From contig NZ_AP018164.1 of assembly GCF_002356315.1 (NCBI RefSeq), positions 1,798,001-1,862,000 of the forward strand: a DNA stretch of 64,000 nt. Reading direction: 5' to 3'. The notes below the pieces were generated by a model that saw nothing but the letters and a program-made list of their open reading frames with translations, was not told the DNA's origin and searched no databases. The translations under genes were made by a program, and so were the position numbers. Of the stretch, positions 19,303-29,594 are shown in pieces (the first letter of the stretch is position 1; each line of letters begins with the position of its first letter). The DNA comes from Mycobacterium shigaense. GTDB taxonomy: Bacteria > Actinomycetota > Actinomycetes > Mycobacteriales > Mycobacteriaceae.

Positions 19303-19791
19303 CTATTCGTTGCCGCCGGGGAAAGTTGTCGTGATGGGCCAGGCGCCCAGCACCCGGTTCCACCGGGCAGCCATCACCGCGCTCTGCGTCAGGGCCGTCG
19401 AGGCGAACGCGCGGTCGCCGGCCGTCTCGGCGTGCTCGATCACGGCGCGCCAGGCCGTCGCCCCGTCGTTCTCCATCCGCACCGCCAGGCGGGCCGCGTC
19501 GGCCCCGCTGGCCACCAGCATCGGCAACTGGTAGCCGGCGGCCGCGATCGGTGCGGTGACCTTGCGGGCGGCCAGCATGGCGATGACGTCGTCGCGGCGC
19601 TGACGGTGCTGATTCAGCGCGTCCACCACCAGGTTGTTCACGCCGGGCGGCGACAGCGCCGAGACGATGCCGTAGCCGTAAATCGTCGAGTGTTCGACCG
19701 CCAGCGCCTCGCACAACGCCGCGCTGTCGGCATCCTTGGGAACCGGGGCGCGTTTCGGCGATGCGCCCGGGGTGGGTTCGGCCGAGGTCAT
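19303..19791 (-). CDS. DUF4439 ferritin-like-domain protein (Rv2844 homologue)
   Basis: A 162-residue alanine-rich protein, predicted mainly helical, resembling the DUF4439 ferritin-like family. Conserved-looking helices include EALAVEHSTIYGYGIVSAL and ALNQHRQRRDDVIAML, with a Glu/His pair (EH) and a later HRQRRD reminiscent of di-metal helices, and a third helix AVIEHAETAGDRAFA. No signal peptide. The start overlaps the stop of the lipoprotein gene upstream by four bases, so the pair is translationally coupled; the same pair is found in M. tuberculosis (Rv2844/Rv2843). Metal binding or enzymatic activity has not been established from what is visible. Confidence 0.85.
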   Translation of the reverse strand: MTSAEPTPGASPKRAPVPKDADSAALCEALAVEHSTIYGYGIVSALSPPGVNNLVVDALNQHRQRRDDVIAMLAARKVTAPIAAAGYQLPMLVASGADAARLAVRMENDGATAWRAVIEHAETAGDRAFASTALTQSAVMAARWNRVLGAWPITTTFPGGNE

Positions 19792-20327
19792 GGCGTAGGA
19801 CCCGGCGGCACCAGGGCAATCTGGTAGGACGCGGTGCAGGACGCGGCGATGGAGCCCAGCAGTCCGGCTCGATAGCCCGACGACGAAGCGACCAGGCGGC
19901 TGGCGCTTTCGGCCGCGGCCTTGAGCGCACTGATGACGTCGGACACCGGCGGTGGCGGCGGTGGCGTGCCCGACGGGGTGGGGCTGGCGCTCGGGCTGGC
20001 CGTCTCGCTCGTCGAGCTCGCGAGCTTGTTGGCGGCCCGGAAGATCTCGGTCGACAGGGCGCGCGCGTGTGCGGCACGTTGGGTCGCGACCACCGTCAGC
20101 GCGGCGGCGATCTGCGGTGCCAGGCCGCTGGCCGCCGCGGCCGCACCGGCCAGCGCGCTGTCATGTCGAGCCTGGTCCAACGGCCCCAGCAAGTCTTCGG
20201 TCGCGGGTTGTTTGGGCTTGGACTCGCCGCAGGCGGACGTCGCCACCCCGAGCGCAGCCAGGGCCGCGGTGCCGGCGAGCGCACCCCGCCTGGTGGTGAC
20301 GAATGCTGGGCTGGACACGCCCAACAT
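19788..20327 (-). CDS. Tat-exported lipoprotein, alanine-rich (Rv2843 homologue)
   Basis: A 179-residue protein with a twin-arginine signal (TTRRGALAGTAALAALG) ending in a lipobox-like TSAC, so the mature protein probably begins at a lipidated Cys on the outer face of the plasma membrane. The mature region is Ala-rich helix with repeated ATQRAAHARAL-type segments like the partner DUF4439 protein, interrupted by a Ser/Thr/Pro linker containing six consecutive prolines. ATG at 20327 is chosen over a start at 20402, which would put 25 non-signal-like residues in front of the signal. The stop overlaps the next gene by four bases. Folded-before-export (Tat) transport suits a metal-containing protein, but this is inference. 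Confidence 0.82.
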   Translation of the reverse strand: MLGVSSPAFVTTRRGALAGTAALAALGVATSACGESKPKQPATEDLLGPLDQARHDSALAGAAAAASGLAPQIAAALTVVATQRAAHARALSTEIFRAANKLASSTSETASPSASPTPSGTPPPPPPVSDVISALKAAAESASRLVASSSGYRAGLLGSIAASCTASYQIALVPPGPTP

Positions 20328-20553
20328 CCTGCCATCAGAACGGCGGGCTCCAACGATAGGCAGACGGTGGGCACGACGGCAGGACGTTGACCACCCGATC
20401 ACGCCGTTCTGGGCAATTCCTGGCGTATCGTGAATAGTCGGTTCTCGCGGGACGGCCGGATTTGCGTCCCGCCGGACGCCGGAAGTTGCCCAGGAATGAC
20501 CGGGGCGGCGACATCCGCCAGATGACCGGACAACTCAAGACGAGGAGCTCGCC

Positions 20554-21087
20554 GTGACCACCGGGCTACCTTCTGCGATGCAGGTGATCGAGCTACTGAG
20601 TGGAGAGTTCGCGCGCGCCGGCTACGAGATCGAAGACGTGGTCATCGACACCCGAGCCCGCCCGCCGCGGATCATGGTGGTCGCCGACGGGGACACGGCT
20701 CTCGATCTGGACACGATCGCGACGCTGTCGAGATCGGCCGCCACGTTGCTCGACGACTTGAATGACATCGACGACCGCTATGTACTCGAGGTCTCCTCGC
20801 CCGGCATCGACCGCCCCCTGACCACCGAGAAACACTTCCGCCGCGCCCGCGGCCGCAAGGTCGAACTGACGCTGTCGGACGGATCGGCGCTGACCGGCCG
20901 CATCGGTCGGACCCACCCCGGGGCGGTCTCGCTGGTGGTTCGCGCGGGTAGCAAGCTGGCCGTGCGTGCGATCCCGTTCGATGACATTACAAAAGCCGTT
21001 GTCCAGGTGGAGTTTTCGCCGCCGGCTCAGGCTGAGCTGGAACTGGCGACCAGGGATCGGGCCGACAGGACGGAGGCCGGGACATGA
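20554..21087 (+). CDS. rimP: Ribosome maturation factor RimP
   Basis: A 177-residue protein needed for maturation of the 30S subunit. The N-terminal RimP domain contains the [18 protein letters not shown] and [16 protein letters not shown] segments, the latter being the hallmark of the family; the C-terminal ~75 residues form the SH3-like domain ([18 protein letters not shown]). The GTG at 20554 follows a GACGAGGAG site at good distance. It is the first gene of the rimP-nusA-ylxR-infB-rbfA-cnpB cluster; the 226-base spacer upstream, shared with the divergent lipoprotein gene, must hold the operon promoter. Confidence 0.95.
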   Translation: MTTGLPSAMQVIELLSGEFARAGYEIEDVVIDTRARPPRIMVVADGDTALDLDTIATLSRSAATLLDDLNDIDDRYVLEVSSPGIDRPLTTEKHFRRARGRKVELTLSDGSALTGRIGRTHPGAVSLVVRAGSKLAVRAIPFDDITKAVVQVEFSPPAQAELELATRDRADRTEAGT

Positions 21088-21136
21088 ACCGCGCCGACGA
21101 CGGTGCAAAGCGTAGCGATGAGAAGGAGCGGCGCTG

Positions 21137-22180
21137 ATGAACATCGACATGGCCGCGCTGCACGCGATCGAGGTGGACCGGGGCATCTCGGTCAACGAGC
21201 TGCTCGAAACCATCAAATCCGCGTTGCTGACCGCCTACCGGCACACCCAGGGGCACCAGACCGACGCGCACATCGAGATCGATCGCAAGACCGGGGTGGT
21301 GCGGGTGATGGCCCGCGAGGTCGATGAGGACGGCAACGTCATCAGCGAATGGGACGACACCCCAGAGGGATTCGGCCGGATCGCCGCGACCACGGCGCGT
21401 CAGGTCATGCTGCAGCGGTTCCGCGACGCCGAAAACGAGCGCACTTACGGCGAGTTCTCCACCCGCGAGGGCGAAATCGTCGCGGGCGTTATCCAGCGCG
21501 ACAGCCGGGCCAACGCCCGCGGGCTGGTCGTGGTGCGGATGGGCACCGAAACCAAGGCCTCCGAGGGTGTCATCCCGGCTGCCGAGCAGGTCCCCGGCGA
21601 AAGCTACGAGCACGGCAACCGGGTGCGTTGCTACGTGGTGGGGGTGACCCGCGGATCGCGTGAGCCGGTGATCACGCTGTCGCGGACGCACCCGAACCTG
21701 GTGCGCAAGCTCTTTTCGCTGGAAGTCCCCGAGATCGCGGACGGATCGGTCGAGATCGTGGCGGTGGCGCGCGAGGCCGGCCACCGATCCAAGATCGCGG
21801 TGCGGTCGAACGTCCCGGGGCTGAACGCCAAGGGCGCCTGCATCGGTCCGATGGGCCAACGCGTGCGCAACGTGATGAGCGAGCTGTCCGGGGAGAAGAT
21901 CGACATCATCGACTACGACGAGGACCCCGCCCGTTTCGTCGCCAACGCCCTGTCGCCGGCCAAGGTGGTGTCGGTCTCGGTGATCGACCAGACCGCCCGC
22001 GCCGCCCGGGTGGTGGTTCCCGACTTCCAGTTGTCGCTGGCGATCGGCAAGGAGGGCCAGAACGCGCGGTTGGCCGCCCGGCTCACCGGGTGGCGCATCG
22101 ACATCCGCGGCGATTCGCCGGAGCATCCGGAAAACCAGAGCGAACACGGCGCCGGCCACCAGGTCGCGCACGATCACTGA
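21137..22180 (+). CDS. nusA: Transcription termination/antitermination factor NusA
   Basis: A 347-residue RNA-polymerase-binding factor. In order: N-terminal RNAP-binding domain (~1-125), S1 domain (~130-200, beginning near [22 protein letters not shown]), and two KH domains (~205-335) with GxxG-type loops in GPMGQRV and [11 protein letters not shown]. The C-terminal acidic repeats of the E. coli protein are missing, as is normal in actinobacteria. ATG at 21137 lies behind AAGGAG with 9-base spacing. It is 49 bases after rimP and part of the same operon. Confidence 0.96.
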   Translation: MNIDMAALHAIEVDRGISVNELLETIKSALLTAYRHTQGHQTDAHIEIDRKTGVVRVMAREVDEDGNVISEWDDTPEGFGRIAATTARQVMLQRFRDAENERTYGEFSTREGEIVAGVIQRDSRANARGLVVVRMGTETKASEGVIPAAEQVPGESYEHGNRVRCYVVGVTRGSREPVITLSRTHPNLVRKLFSLEVPEIADGSVEIVAVAREAGHRSKIAVRSNVPGLNAKGACIGPMGQRVRNVMSELSGEKIDIIDYDEDPARFVANALSPAKVVSVSVIDQTARAARVVVPDFQLSLAIGKEGQNARLAARLTGWRIDIRGDSPEHPENQSEHGAGHQVAHDH

Positions 22181-22242
22181 CCTCAGCTGAGCGGCCGGTG
22201 CGGGCGGTTCTGGCCGGCGATCAAGTGACGCTAGACTGAGCC

Positions 22243-22605
22243 GTGATCCAGCGCGAGCCTTCGGACCCCGAAACTAGAAGGACGCACCGAGCCACGGGTG
22301 GCCCCGTGCGGACGTGTGTCGGGTGCCGGAAGCGAGAGTTGGCCGTCAAGCTGCTTCGAGTGGTTGCTGCGTCGGCGCGGAACGGCGAATACGCCGTAAT
22401 CGTTGACGCGGCGAGTAACCTGCCGGGGCGGGGTGCGTGGCTGCATCCCGCGGCGCAGTGCGCACAACAGGCGGTTCGGCGGCGAGCTTTCACCAAAGCG
22501 TTGCGCATCGACCGTCCACCGGACACGTCCGCGGTGGTCGAGCACGTACAGGCGCTCGACTCCCCGGGAAGAGAACAGGTAGCGAAGAACATGAGCACAC
22601 CGTGA
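22243..22605 (+). CDS. ylxR: YlxR-family RNA-binding protein (DUF448; RnpM-like)
   Basis: A 120-residue basic protein of the YlxR/DUF448 family, normally encoded between nusA and infB as here. The characteristic motif PVRTCVGCRKRELAVKLLRVV with a Cys pair is seen near residues 20-40, followed by LPGRGAWLHPAAQCAQQAVRRRAFTKAL, the family's GRGAY/WLH segment. Recent work in other bacteria ties the family to RNase P; this is not shown for mycobacteria as far as I know. The start GTG at 22243 is the longest option; the conserved part begins about 20 codons later. A 74-base gap separates it from infB. Confidence 0.9.
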   Translation: MIQREPSDPETRRTHRATGGPVRTCVGCRKRELAVKLLRVVAASARNGEYAVIVDAASNLPGRGAWLHPAAQCAQQAVRRRAFTKALRIDRPPDTSAVVEHVQALDSPGREQVAKNMSTP

Positions 22606-22679
22606 AGTCCCGATGACCATGCGTCATAGCTAAACCCGAGGCGCGGCCCGCTGCTGTCGCCTCATAGACAGGAGATGTA

Positions 22680-25490
22680 GTGGCAGGTAAGGCCCGCGTG
22701 CACGAGTTGGCTAAGGAACTCGGTGTCACCAGCAAGGAAGTTCTCGCCCGGCTGAACGAACAGGGCGAATTCGTCAAATCCGCATCGTCGACCGTCGAGG
22801 CGCCCGTCGCCCGTCGGCTGCGGGAATCCTTCGGCGGCGGTAAGCCGGCCGGCGGCGACAGGGGCGCCGCCAGGGTCGCCGACAAGTCGCTCGACCGGGC
22901 CCTGGACAAGGCGATTCCGAAGGCCGCCGGCAACGGCGAAGCGGCGTCCGCCGCGCCCGCGCCCGCGAAACCCGCTGATGGCGGCGCTGCGGCGCCCGCC
23001 GCCGCGCCCGCCGCGACGGCAGCCCCCACGCCGACGGCGCCCGCCCCCAAGCGGCCGGCGCCGTCCCCGGCACGGCCCTCGGCGCCCCCGCCCCGCCAGC
23101 CGCAACCGCCGGCGCCCGGTCAGGCGTCCGGCCAGCAGGCGCCGCCGCAGCCCGGCGCGACACCAGGTCCGCGGCCCGGCCCGATGCCCAGGCCGGCTGC
23201 CCGCACCCCGCGGGTCGGCAACAACCCGTTCTCGTCGGCACAGCCCGTCGACCGGCCCATTCCCCGTCCGCAGCCCCCGCGCCCCGGAGCGGCCCGGCCT
23301 GGTGCGCCCCGTCCGGGTGCCTCGCCGGGCAACATGCCGCCCCGTCCCGGCGGCGGTGCCGGCGGCGGATTCCGTTCGGCCCGTCCCGGCGGCGGTCCCC
23401 GGCCCGGCGGTGGCCGGCCGGGTGGTCCCGGCGGCGGCCGCGACGGCGGTGGCGGTGGCGGTGGTAATTACCGCGGCGGCGTCGGTGCCGCACCCGGCGG
23501 TGGCGGTGGTTTTCAGGGCCGTCCCGGCGGTGGACCGGGTGGTGGCGGTGGCCGTCCCGGCCAGCGCGGTGGCGCGGCCGGCGCCTTCGGTCGCCCGGGC
23601 GGCGCGCCGCGACGCGGTCGCAAGTCGAAGCGGGCCAAACGCGCCGAGTACGAGAACATGCAGGCGCCGGTCGTCGGCGGCGTGCGGTTGCCGCACGGCA
23701 ACGGCGAGACCATCCGGCTGGCCCGCGGCGCATCGCTGAGCGACTTCGCCGACAAGATCAACGCCAACCCGGCCGCGCTGGTGCAGGCGCTGTTCAACCT
23801 GGGCGAGATGGTGACGGCGACGCAGTCGGTCGGCGACGAGACGCTCGAACTGCTGGGCAGCGAGATGAACTACGTCGTCCAGGTCGTCAGCCCGGAGGAC
23901 GAAGACCGCGAACTGCTGGAGTCCTTCGATCTCACCTATGGCGAGGACGAGGGCGGCGAGGAGGACCTGCAGACCCGACCGCCGGTGGTGACCGTGATGG
24001 GTCACGTCGACCACGGTAAAACCCGCCTGCTGGACACCATTCGGAACGCCAGCGTCCGCGAGGGCGAGGCCGGCGGCATCACCCAGCACATCGGCGCCTA
24101 CCAGGTGAGCGTCGAGCATGACGGCGTCGAACGGCCGATCACCTTCATCGACACCCCGGGTCACGAGGCGTTCACCGCCATGCGTGCTCGCGGTGCGAAG
24201 GCCACCGACATCGCCATCCTGGTGGTCGCCGCCGACGACGGCGTGATGCCACAGACGGTGGAAGCGATCAACCACGCACAGGCCGCCGACGTGCCGATCG
24301 TGGTGGCGGTCAACAAGATCGACAAGGAGGGTGCCGACCCGGCCAAGATCCGCGGCCAGCTCACCGAATACGGTTTGGTGGCAGAGGATTTCGGTGGCGA
24401 CACCATGTTCGTGGACATCTCGGCCAAGAACGGCACCAACATCGAGGCACTCGAGGAGGCGGTGCTGCTGACCGCCGACGCCGCCCTGGACCTGCGGGCC
24501 AACCCCGACATGGAGGCCCAGGGGGTGGCGATCGAGGCGCACCTGGACCGCGGCCGTGGTCCGGTCGCCACGGTGCTGGTGCAGCGCGGGACGCTGCGGG
24601 TCGGCGACTCGGTGGTCGCCGGCGATGCCTACGGGCGCGTGCGCCGCATGGTCGACGAGCACGGCGAGGACGTCGAGGAGGCGCTGCCGTCGCGGCCGGT
24701 GCAGGTCATCGGCTTCACCTCGGTGCCCGGCGCCGGTGACAACTTCCTGGTCGTCGACGAGGACCGCATCGCCCGGCAGATCGCCGACCGGCGCAGCGCG
24801 CGCAAGCGCAACGCGCTGGCGGCACGGTCGCGCAAGCGGATCAGCCTGGAGGACCTGGACTCGGCGCTGAAGGAAACCAGCCAGCTGAACCTGATCCTCA
24901 AGGGCGACAACGCCGGTACGGTCGAGGCCCTGGAGGAGGCCCTGATGGGCATCCAGGTCGACGACGAGGTGGAGCTTCGGGTCATCGACCGCGGTGTCGG
25001 TGGCATCACCGAGACCAACGTCAACCTGGCGTCGGCGTCGGACGCGGTGATCATCGGCTTCAACGTGCGTGCCGAGGGCAAGGCGACAGAACTGGCCAAC
25101 CGCGAGGGCGTGGACATTCGCTACTACTCGGTGATCTACCAGGCCATCGACGAGATCGAGAAGGCCCTGCGCGGCATGCTCAAGCCGATCTACGAGGAAA
25201 ACGAGTTGGGCCGCGCCGAGATTCGCGCGCTGTTCCGCTCCTCGAAGGTCGGTGTCATCGCCGGTTGCATGATCATCTCGGGCGTCGTGCGCCGCAACGC
25301 CAAGGCCCGCTTGTTGCGCGACAACATCGTCGTCGTCGACAACCTGTCGATCACGTCGCTGCGCCGCGAGAAGGACGACGTCACCGAGGTGCGCGAAGGC
25401 TTCGAATGCGGTATGACACTTGGATATTCGGACATCAAGGAGGGCGATGTCATCGAGTCCTACGAGCTGGTCCAAAAGGAGCGCACCTGA
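22680..25490 (+). CDS. infB: Translation initiation factor IF-2
   Basis: A 936-residue initiation GTPase that places fMet-tRNA on the 30S subunit and promotes subunit joining. The N-terminal IF2_N helix ([22 protein letters not shown]) is followed by a long Ala/Pro-rich (~85-200) then Gly/Arg-rich (~200-320) low-complexity segment, a second IF2_N region (~345-400), the G domain with GHVDHGKT (~440), DTPGHEAF and NKID, and domains II-IV. GTG at 22680 is preceded by AGGAGAT. The glycine-rich segment includes RGG-like repeats and explains the long spurious minus-strand ORF over this gene. Downstream are rbfA and cnpB. Confidence 0.97.
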   Translation: MAGKARVHELAKELGVTSKEVLARLNEQGEFVKSASSTVEAPVARRLRESFGGGKPAGGDRGAARVADKSLDRALDKAIPKAAGNGEAASAAPAPAKPADGGAAAPAAAPAATAAPTPTAPAPKRPAPSPARPSAPPPRQPQPPAPGQASGQQAPPQPGATPGPRPGPMPRPAARTPRVGNNPFSSAQPVDRPIPRPQPPRPGAARPGAPRPGASPGNMPPRPGGGAGGGFRSARPGGGPRPGGGRPGGPGGGRDGGGGGGGNYRGGVGAAPGGGGGFQGRPGGGPGGGGGRPGQRGGAAGAFGRPGGAPRRGRKSKRAKRAEYENMQAPVVGGVRLPHGNGETIRLARGASLSDFADKINANPAALVQALFNLGEMVTATQSVGDETLELLGSEMNYVVQVVSPEDEDRELLESFDLTYGEDEGGEEDLQTRPPVVTVMGHVDHGKTRLLDTIRNASVREGEAGGITQHIGAYQVSVEHDGVERPITFIDTPGHEAFTAMRARGAKATDIAILVVAADDGVMPQTVEAINHAQAADVPIVVAVNKIDKEGADPAKIRGQLTEYGLVAEDFGGDTMFVDISAKNGTNIEALEEAVLLTADAALDLRANPDMEAQGVAIEAHLDRGRGPVATVLVQRGTLRVGDSVVAGDAYGRVRRMVDEHGEDVEEALPSRPVQVIGFTSVPGAGDNFLVVDEDRIARQIADRRSARKRNALAARSRKRISLEDLDSALKETSQLNLILKGDNAGTVEALEEALMGIQVDDEVELRVIDRGVGGITETNVNLASASDAVIIGFNVRAEGKATELANREGVDIRYYSVIYQAIDEIEKALRGMLKPIYEENELGRAEIRALFRSSKVGVIAGCMIISGVVRRNAKARLLRDNIVVVDNLSITSLRREKDDVTEVREGFECGMTLGYSDIKEGDVIESYELVQKERT

Positions 25491-25545
25491 CCACCGTCCA
25501 CGATGCAGTGGGGCCGAAGCGATGAGGAGTTGGCGGTGAATCGAC

Positions 25546-27013
<1,468 letters not shown>

Positions 27014-27019
27014 GGCGGG

Positions 27020-27601
27020 TCAGAACGCCCAGCTGCCCGACGGCTGCAGCACGAAGCCGTGGTCCCCGCTGGTGGTGTCCAGGCAGGCGATGAGGTTGTC
27101 GGGGCCCACCGCGCACGTGACGTTGAGGTAGCTCACCTTCTGGCCGGCGGCCAGCAGCTTGCCGTTGTTCGGCAGCGCGGCCGGGTTGCCGCCGCACCCG
27201 CCGTAGGACATACGGCTGAGCTCGTAACCGGGTCCCTTGAAATTCACCGAGCCCACGACGCAGTCGCCCGGCCGCAGGTGACTGGCGCCGGGAAACGGTA
27301 TGTCGTCCATGCCGGGCAACTCGCCGCTGCATTTGATGTCCTGCGACGGCTGCGGGGCCGGAGCCGGACCGCCGTAGAAGTCGCACGCCAGCGTGTTGCC
27401 CGCCGAGAAGGCGATCCGCGGGGTGCCGCTCGGGGCGGAGGACGTGACGTAGCCATCGGCCGGGACGGCGGCGAAACCGTCCAGATTCGGAAACCGCGGT
27501 GGCGGCGCCGCGAACGCGGGCTGCGCCGACGCGATCGCCGATGCCGCCGCCAGGCTCAGGACGCCCAGCACACGCATCGCGAGGCCGGCGACATCGCGCA
27601 T
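27020..27601 (-). CDS. Secreted protein of unknown function with Sec signal
   Basis: A 193-residue protein with a clear Sec signal peptide (LAMRVLGVLSLAAASAIASA, cleavage probably after AQPAFA). The mature chain is small, rich in Gly and Pro and contains several cysteines (CDFYGG, KCSGELPG, GDCVVGS, GGCGGNPA, VTCAVG, ACLDTTSG) spaced as in exported disulfide-bonded mycobacterial proteins. Start at 27601 is supported by a strong AGGAGG six bases upstream, better than the longer option at 27637. No enzymatic motif recognised. The final segment SGDHGFVLQPSGSWAF resembles the C-terminus of a family of mycobacterial exported proteins ending in a short beta-strand motif. Confidence 0.8.
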   Translation of the reverse strand: MRDVAGLAMRVLGVLSLAAASAIASAQPAFAAPPPRFPNLDGFAAVPADGYVTSSAPSGTPRIAFSAGNTLACDFYGGPAPAPQPSQDIKCSGELPGMDDIPFPGASHLRPGDCVVGSVNFKGPGYELSRMSYGGCGGNPAALPNNGKLLAAGQKVSYLNVTCAVGPDNLIACLDTTSGDHGFVLQPSGSWAF

Positions 27602-27673
27602 CGATTTCCTCCTGCAACGCTCACTCGGCATGGACAACTGTTGGGATCGTATTGGCTGGCGATCACCGGTCTT

Positions 27674-28078
27674 TCATCCGGTGCCGGACGTCGCGTCGAT
27701 CCACAGCGCCATCGCGATCCCGGAGCAAACGACCACAAGCACCAGTCCGATCGCCGGCCACTTCCACATCAGCGTCCCACGCAGGCCCGAGACCAGCGTT
27801 CCGCAGGCCGCGACCAGCAGCGCAACGCCCATACCGGACACCAGGATCAGCGCCCCGGTCCACGTGTCGTGCACGAAGTGGCCCACCTCGGCGGTGTCGC
27901 AGTTATCGCTGCAGATCGCCAACATCAGCGTCGACGACCGCGTCAGCGCCAGCAGGAACGCCAGGGCGCTCGCCACCAGCTGCCCCACGAACAGGAGCAC
28001 GGTCGCGACGATGTCGGCGGTGGGGCGCTTGCGGGCGGGCACCGCGAACCCGGCCGCCGGGGGCGGTTGGTGGGTCAT
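27674..28078 (-). CDS. Small integral membrane protein, unknown function
   Basis: A 134-residue protein with about three hydrophobic helices: IVATVLLFVGQLVASALAFL, GALILVSGMGVALLVAACG and the C-terminal WPAIGLVLVVVCSGIAMALW. Between the first two is a loop with two cysteines (ICSDNCDTAEV). The N-terminus is short, Pro-rich and basic (MTHQPPPAA...ARKRP). ATG at 28078 is preferred; a start at 28192 would run through the end of the echA gene in another frame. It is 11 bases downstream of echA16 on the same strand and probably cotranscribed. I do not recognise a family with known function. Confidence 0.75.
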   Translation of the reverse strand: MTHQPPPAAGFAVPARKRPTADIVATVLLFVGQLVASALAFLLALTRSSTLMLAICSDNCDTAEVGHFVHDTWTGALILVSGMGVALLVAACGTLVSGLRGTLMWKWPAIGLVLVVVCSGIAMALWIDATSGTG

Positions 28079-28089
28079 CGAGGGGCGCC

Positions 28090-28839
28090 TCAGCGCACCT
28101 GCGCCCGCCCGCGCTGCAACACGGCCTCCCGGTTGGCGGCGATGTCGTCGCCACTGGTGCGGAATTGCCTGGCCGCCGTCGCCTCCAGCCACAGCCCCTC
28201 GCTGGTCTGCGACTCGTCGATGCGGTGATACGACGCCAGCAGCGCCCGCACCGCGTCCTGGTTGTTGCCGACGATGGATGCGGCGACCTGGCGGGCGGTG
28301 GGCAGCAGTTGATCGTGCGGCACCACCTCGGTCGCCAGCCCTGCCCGCAGCGCGTCGGCCGCCGACAGGTAGTCGCCGGTCATGCTCATCCGCCGGGCCA
28401 GGCCGACGCCCACCTGCTGCGGCAGCCGGACGCTCAGGCCCCAGGTGGGCAGCAGGCCGACGCGAGCGTGGGTGTCGGCGAACCGCGCCTGCTCCGAGGC
28501 GATGACGATGTCGCAGTACAGCACCAACTCGAGGCCTCCGGTGACGGCGGCGCCGTTGATCGCGCCGATCACCGGCTTGGTCATCGACGGCCAGCGCGGC
28601 GAGATGTCCGGCAGCGCGGTCGCACCGCCGAGCTCCTTGAGGTCCAGCCCCGCGCAGAACACCGGGTCGGTGCCGGTGAGGATGACGACGTCGACGTCGT
28701 CGTCGGTCTCGGCGTCGGTCAGCGCCCCGAAAAACCGGTCGCGCAACCCAGAGGACAGCGCGTTGCGCGATTGCGGCCGGTTGAGAGTCAGGGTGCGCAC
28801 CCGCTCGTCGGTCTCGATCAGCAGGATGTCGTCGCTCAT
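28090..28839 (-). CDS. echA16: Enoyl-CoA hydratase/isomerase family protein
   Basis: A 249-residue crotonase-superfamily protein for acyl-CoA metabolism, cytosolic. Seen are the N-terminal VRTLTLNRPQSRNALS, the oxyanion-hole segments DPVFCAGLDLKELGG and PVIGAINGAAVTGGLELVL, and the ARFADTHARVGLLPTWG block. In true hydratases two Glu residues act as acid/base; the aspects visible here (LELVLYCD; THARVGLLP) lack an obvious second Glu at the usual place, so hydratase activity is uncertain and isomerase or other activity is possible. Gene order beside the region of Rv2831 supports the symbol echA16. ATG at 28839. Confidence 0.85.
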   Translation of the reverse strand: MSDDILLIETDERVRTLTLNRPQSRNALSSGLRDRFFGALTDAETDDDVDVVILTGTDPVFCAGLDLKELGGATALPDISPRWPSMTKPVIGAINGAAVTGGLELVLYCDIVIASEQARFADTHARVGLLPTWGLSVRLPQQVGVGLARRMSMTGDYLSAADALRAGLATEVVPHDQLLPTARQVAASIVGNNQDAVRALLASYHRIDESQTSEGLWLEATAARQFRTSGDDIAANREAVLQRGRAQVR

Positions 28840-28923
28840 GTCATCACCGTAGCCAGTGGCGAATCTCGCCTGACAGCCGCTCGTCGCGCTCGCCGGACCG
28901 TCCCCGCGCCTATCGTGGTAGCC

Positions 28924-29037
28924 ATGTGCCCGAGCATCACCGAGCTGCGCGCGCTGCCACCGCGCCGCCAGCCGCCCAAGACGCTCCCGCCGCTGCGCCG
29001 GCCCGAGGTCGTGGCCCGCCTGGCCGGCGCGAAATGA
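28924..29037 (+). CDS. Small 37-residue ORF coupled to the DUF1802 gene
   Basis: A 37-residue ORF beginning MCPSITELRALPPRRQPPK and ending ...RPEVVARLAGAK, basic and proline-rich. Its TGA stop overlaps the ATG of the downstream DUF1802 gene (ATGA), the same coupling used by many genes in this window, which argues that it is translated. The opening pattern M-C-x-x-I-x-x-L recalls the start of small DUF2277 proteins, but the remainder differs, so that link is tentative. No function can be assigned. Confidence 0.55.
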   Translation: MCPSITELRALPPRRQPPKTLPPLRRPEVVARLAGAK

Positions 29038-29594
29038 CGGTCACCGCAACGGTTGCCGCGCTCAAGGAGTGGAGCGCAGCCGTGCACGCACTGCTGGACG
29101 GCCGGCAGCTGGTGCTGCTGCGTAAGGGCGGCATCGGGGAGAAGCGCTTTGAGGTGGCCGCGAGCGAGTTCTTGCTGTTCCCGACGATCGCGCACAGCCA
29201 CGCCGAGCGGGTGCGGCCCGAGCACCGCGACCTGTTGCCCGCCGCCGCGGCGGACAGCACCGAGGATCAGCTGACCATCCGGGCCGCCGCGAAAGTTGTT
29301 GCCGCACTTCCCGTTGAGCGAACGGACGGCCTCGAGGCGATCGAGGACCTGCACATCTGGACCGGCGACTCGGTGCGCGCCGACCGGCTCGACTTCCGGC
29401 CCAGACACAAGCTGGCCGTGCTGGTGGTGTCGGTGACCCCGCTGCTAGAGCCGGTGCGCATCGAACGCACACCCGACTACGCCGGCTGCACCAGCTGGGT
29501 TCAGCTGCCGGTGCGGCCAGCGCTGGGCACGCCGATTCACGACGACGCCGCGCTAACCTTGGTCGCCGCCCGGGTCCGCGCCGCCGTCGGCTGA
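29034..29594 (+). CDS. DUF1802 family protein
   Basis: A 186-residue soluble protein with the DUF1802 pattern: TVAALKEWSAAVHALLDGRQ at the start, then VLLRKGGIGEKRFEVAASEFLLFPTIAHSHAERV, and a middle segment IEDLHIWTGDSVRADRL. The conserved GG-I-x-E-x-x-F and FLLFPT-x-x-H pieces are typical of the family (only key parts given). No signal or membrane span. ATG at 29034 overlaps the stop of the 37-residue ORF. The 3' end overlaps the convergent CocE-type gene by 42 bases. Biochemical role unknown. Confidence 0.8.
   Translation: MTVTATVAALKEWSAAVHALLDGRQLVLLRKGGIGEKRFEVAASEFLLFPTIAHSHAERVRPEHRDLLPAAAADSTEDQLTIRAAAKVVAALPVERTDGLEAIEDLHIWTGDSVRADRLDFRPRHKLAVLVVSVTPLLEPVRIERTPDYAGCTSWVQLPVRPALGTPIHDDAALTLVAARVRAAVG

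Noticed and set aside
20328-20553. Defined promoter for the rimP operon
   Set aside because: TTGACC (20387) and TATCGT (20426) are present but their spacing (33 bases) does not fit one promoter.
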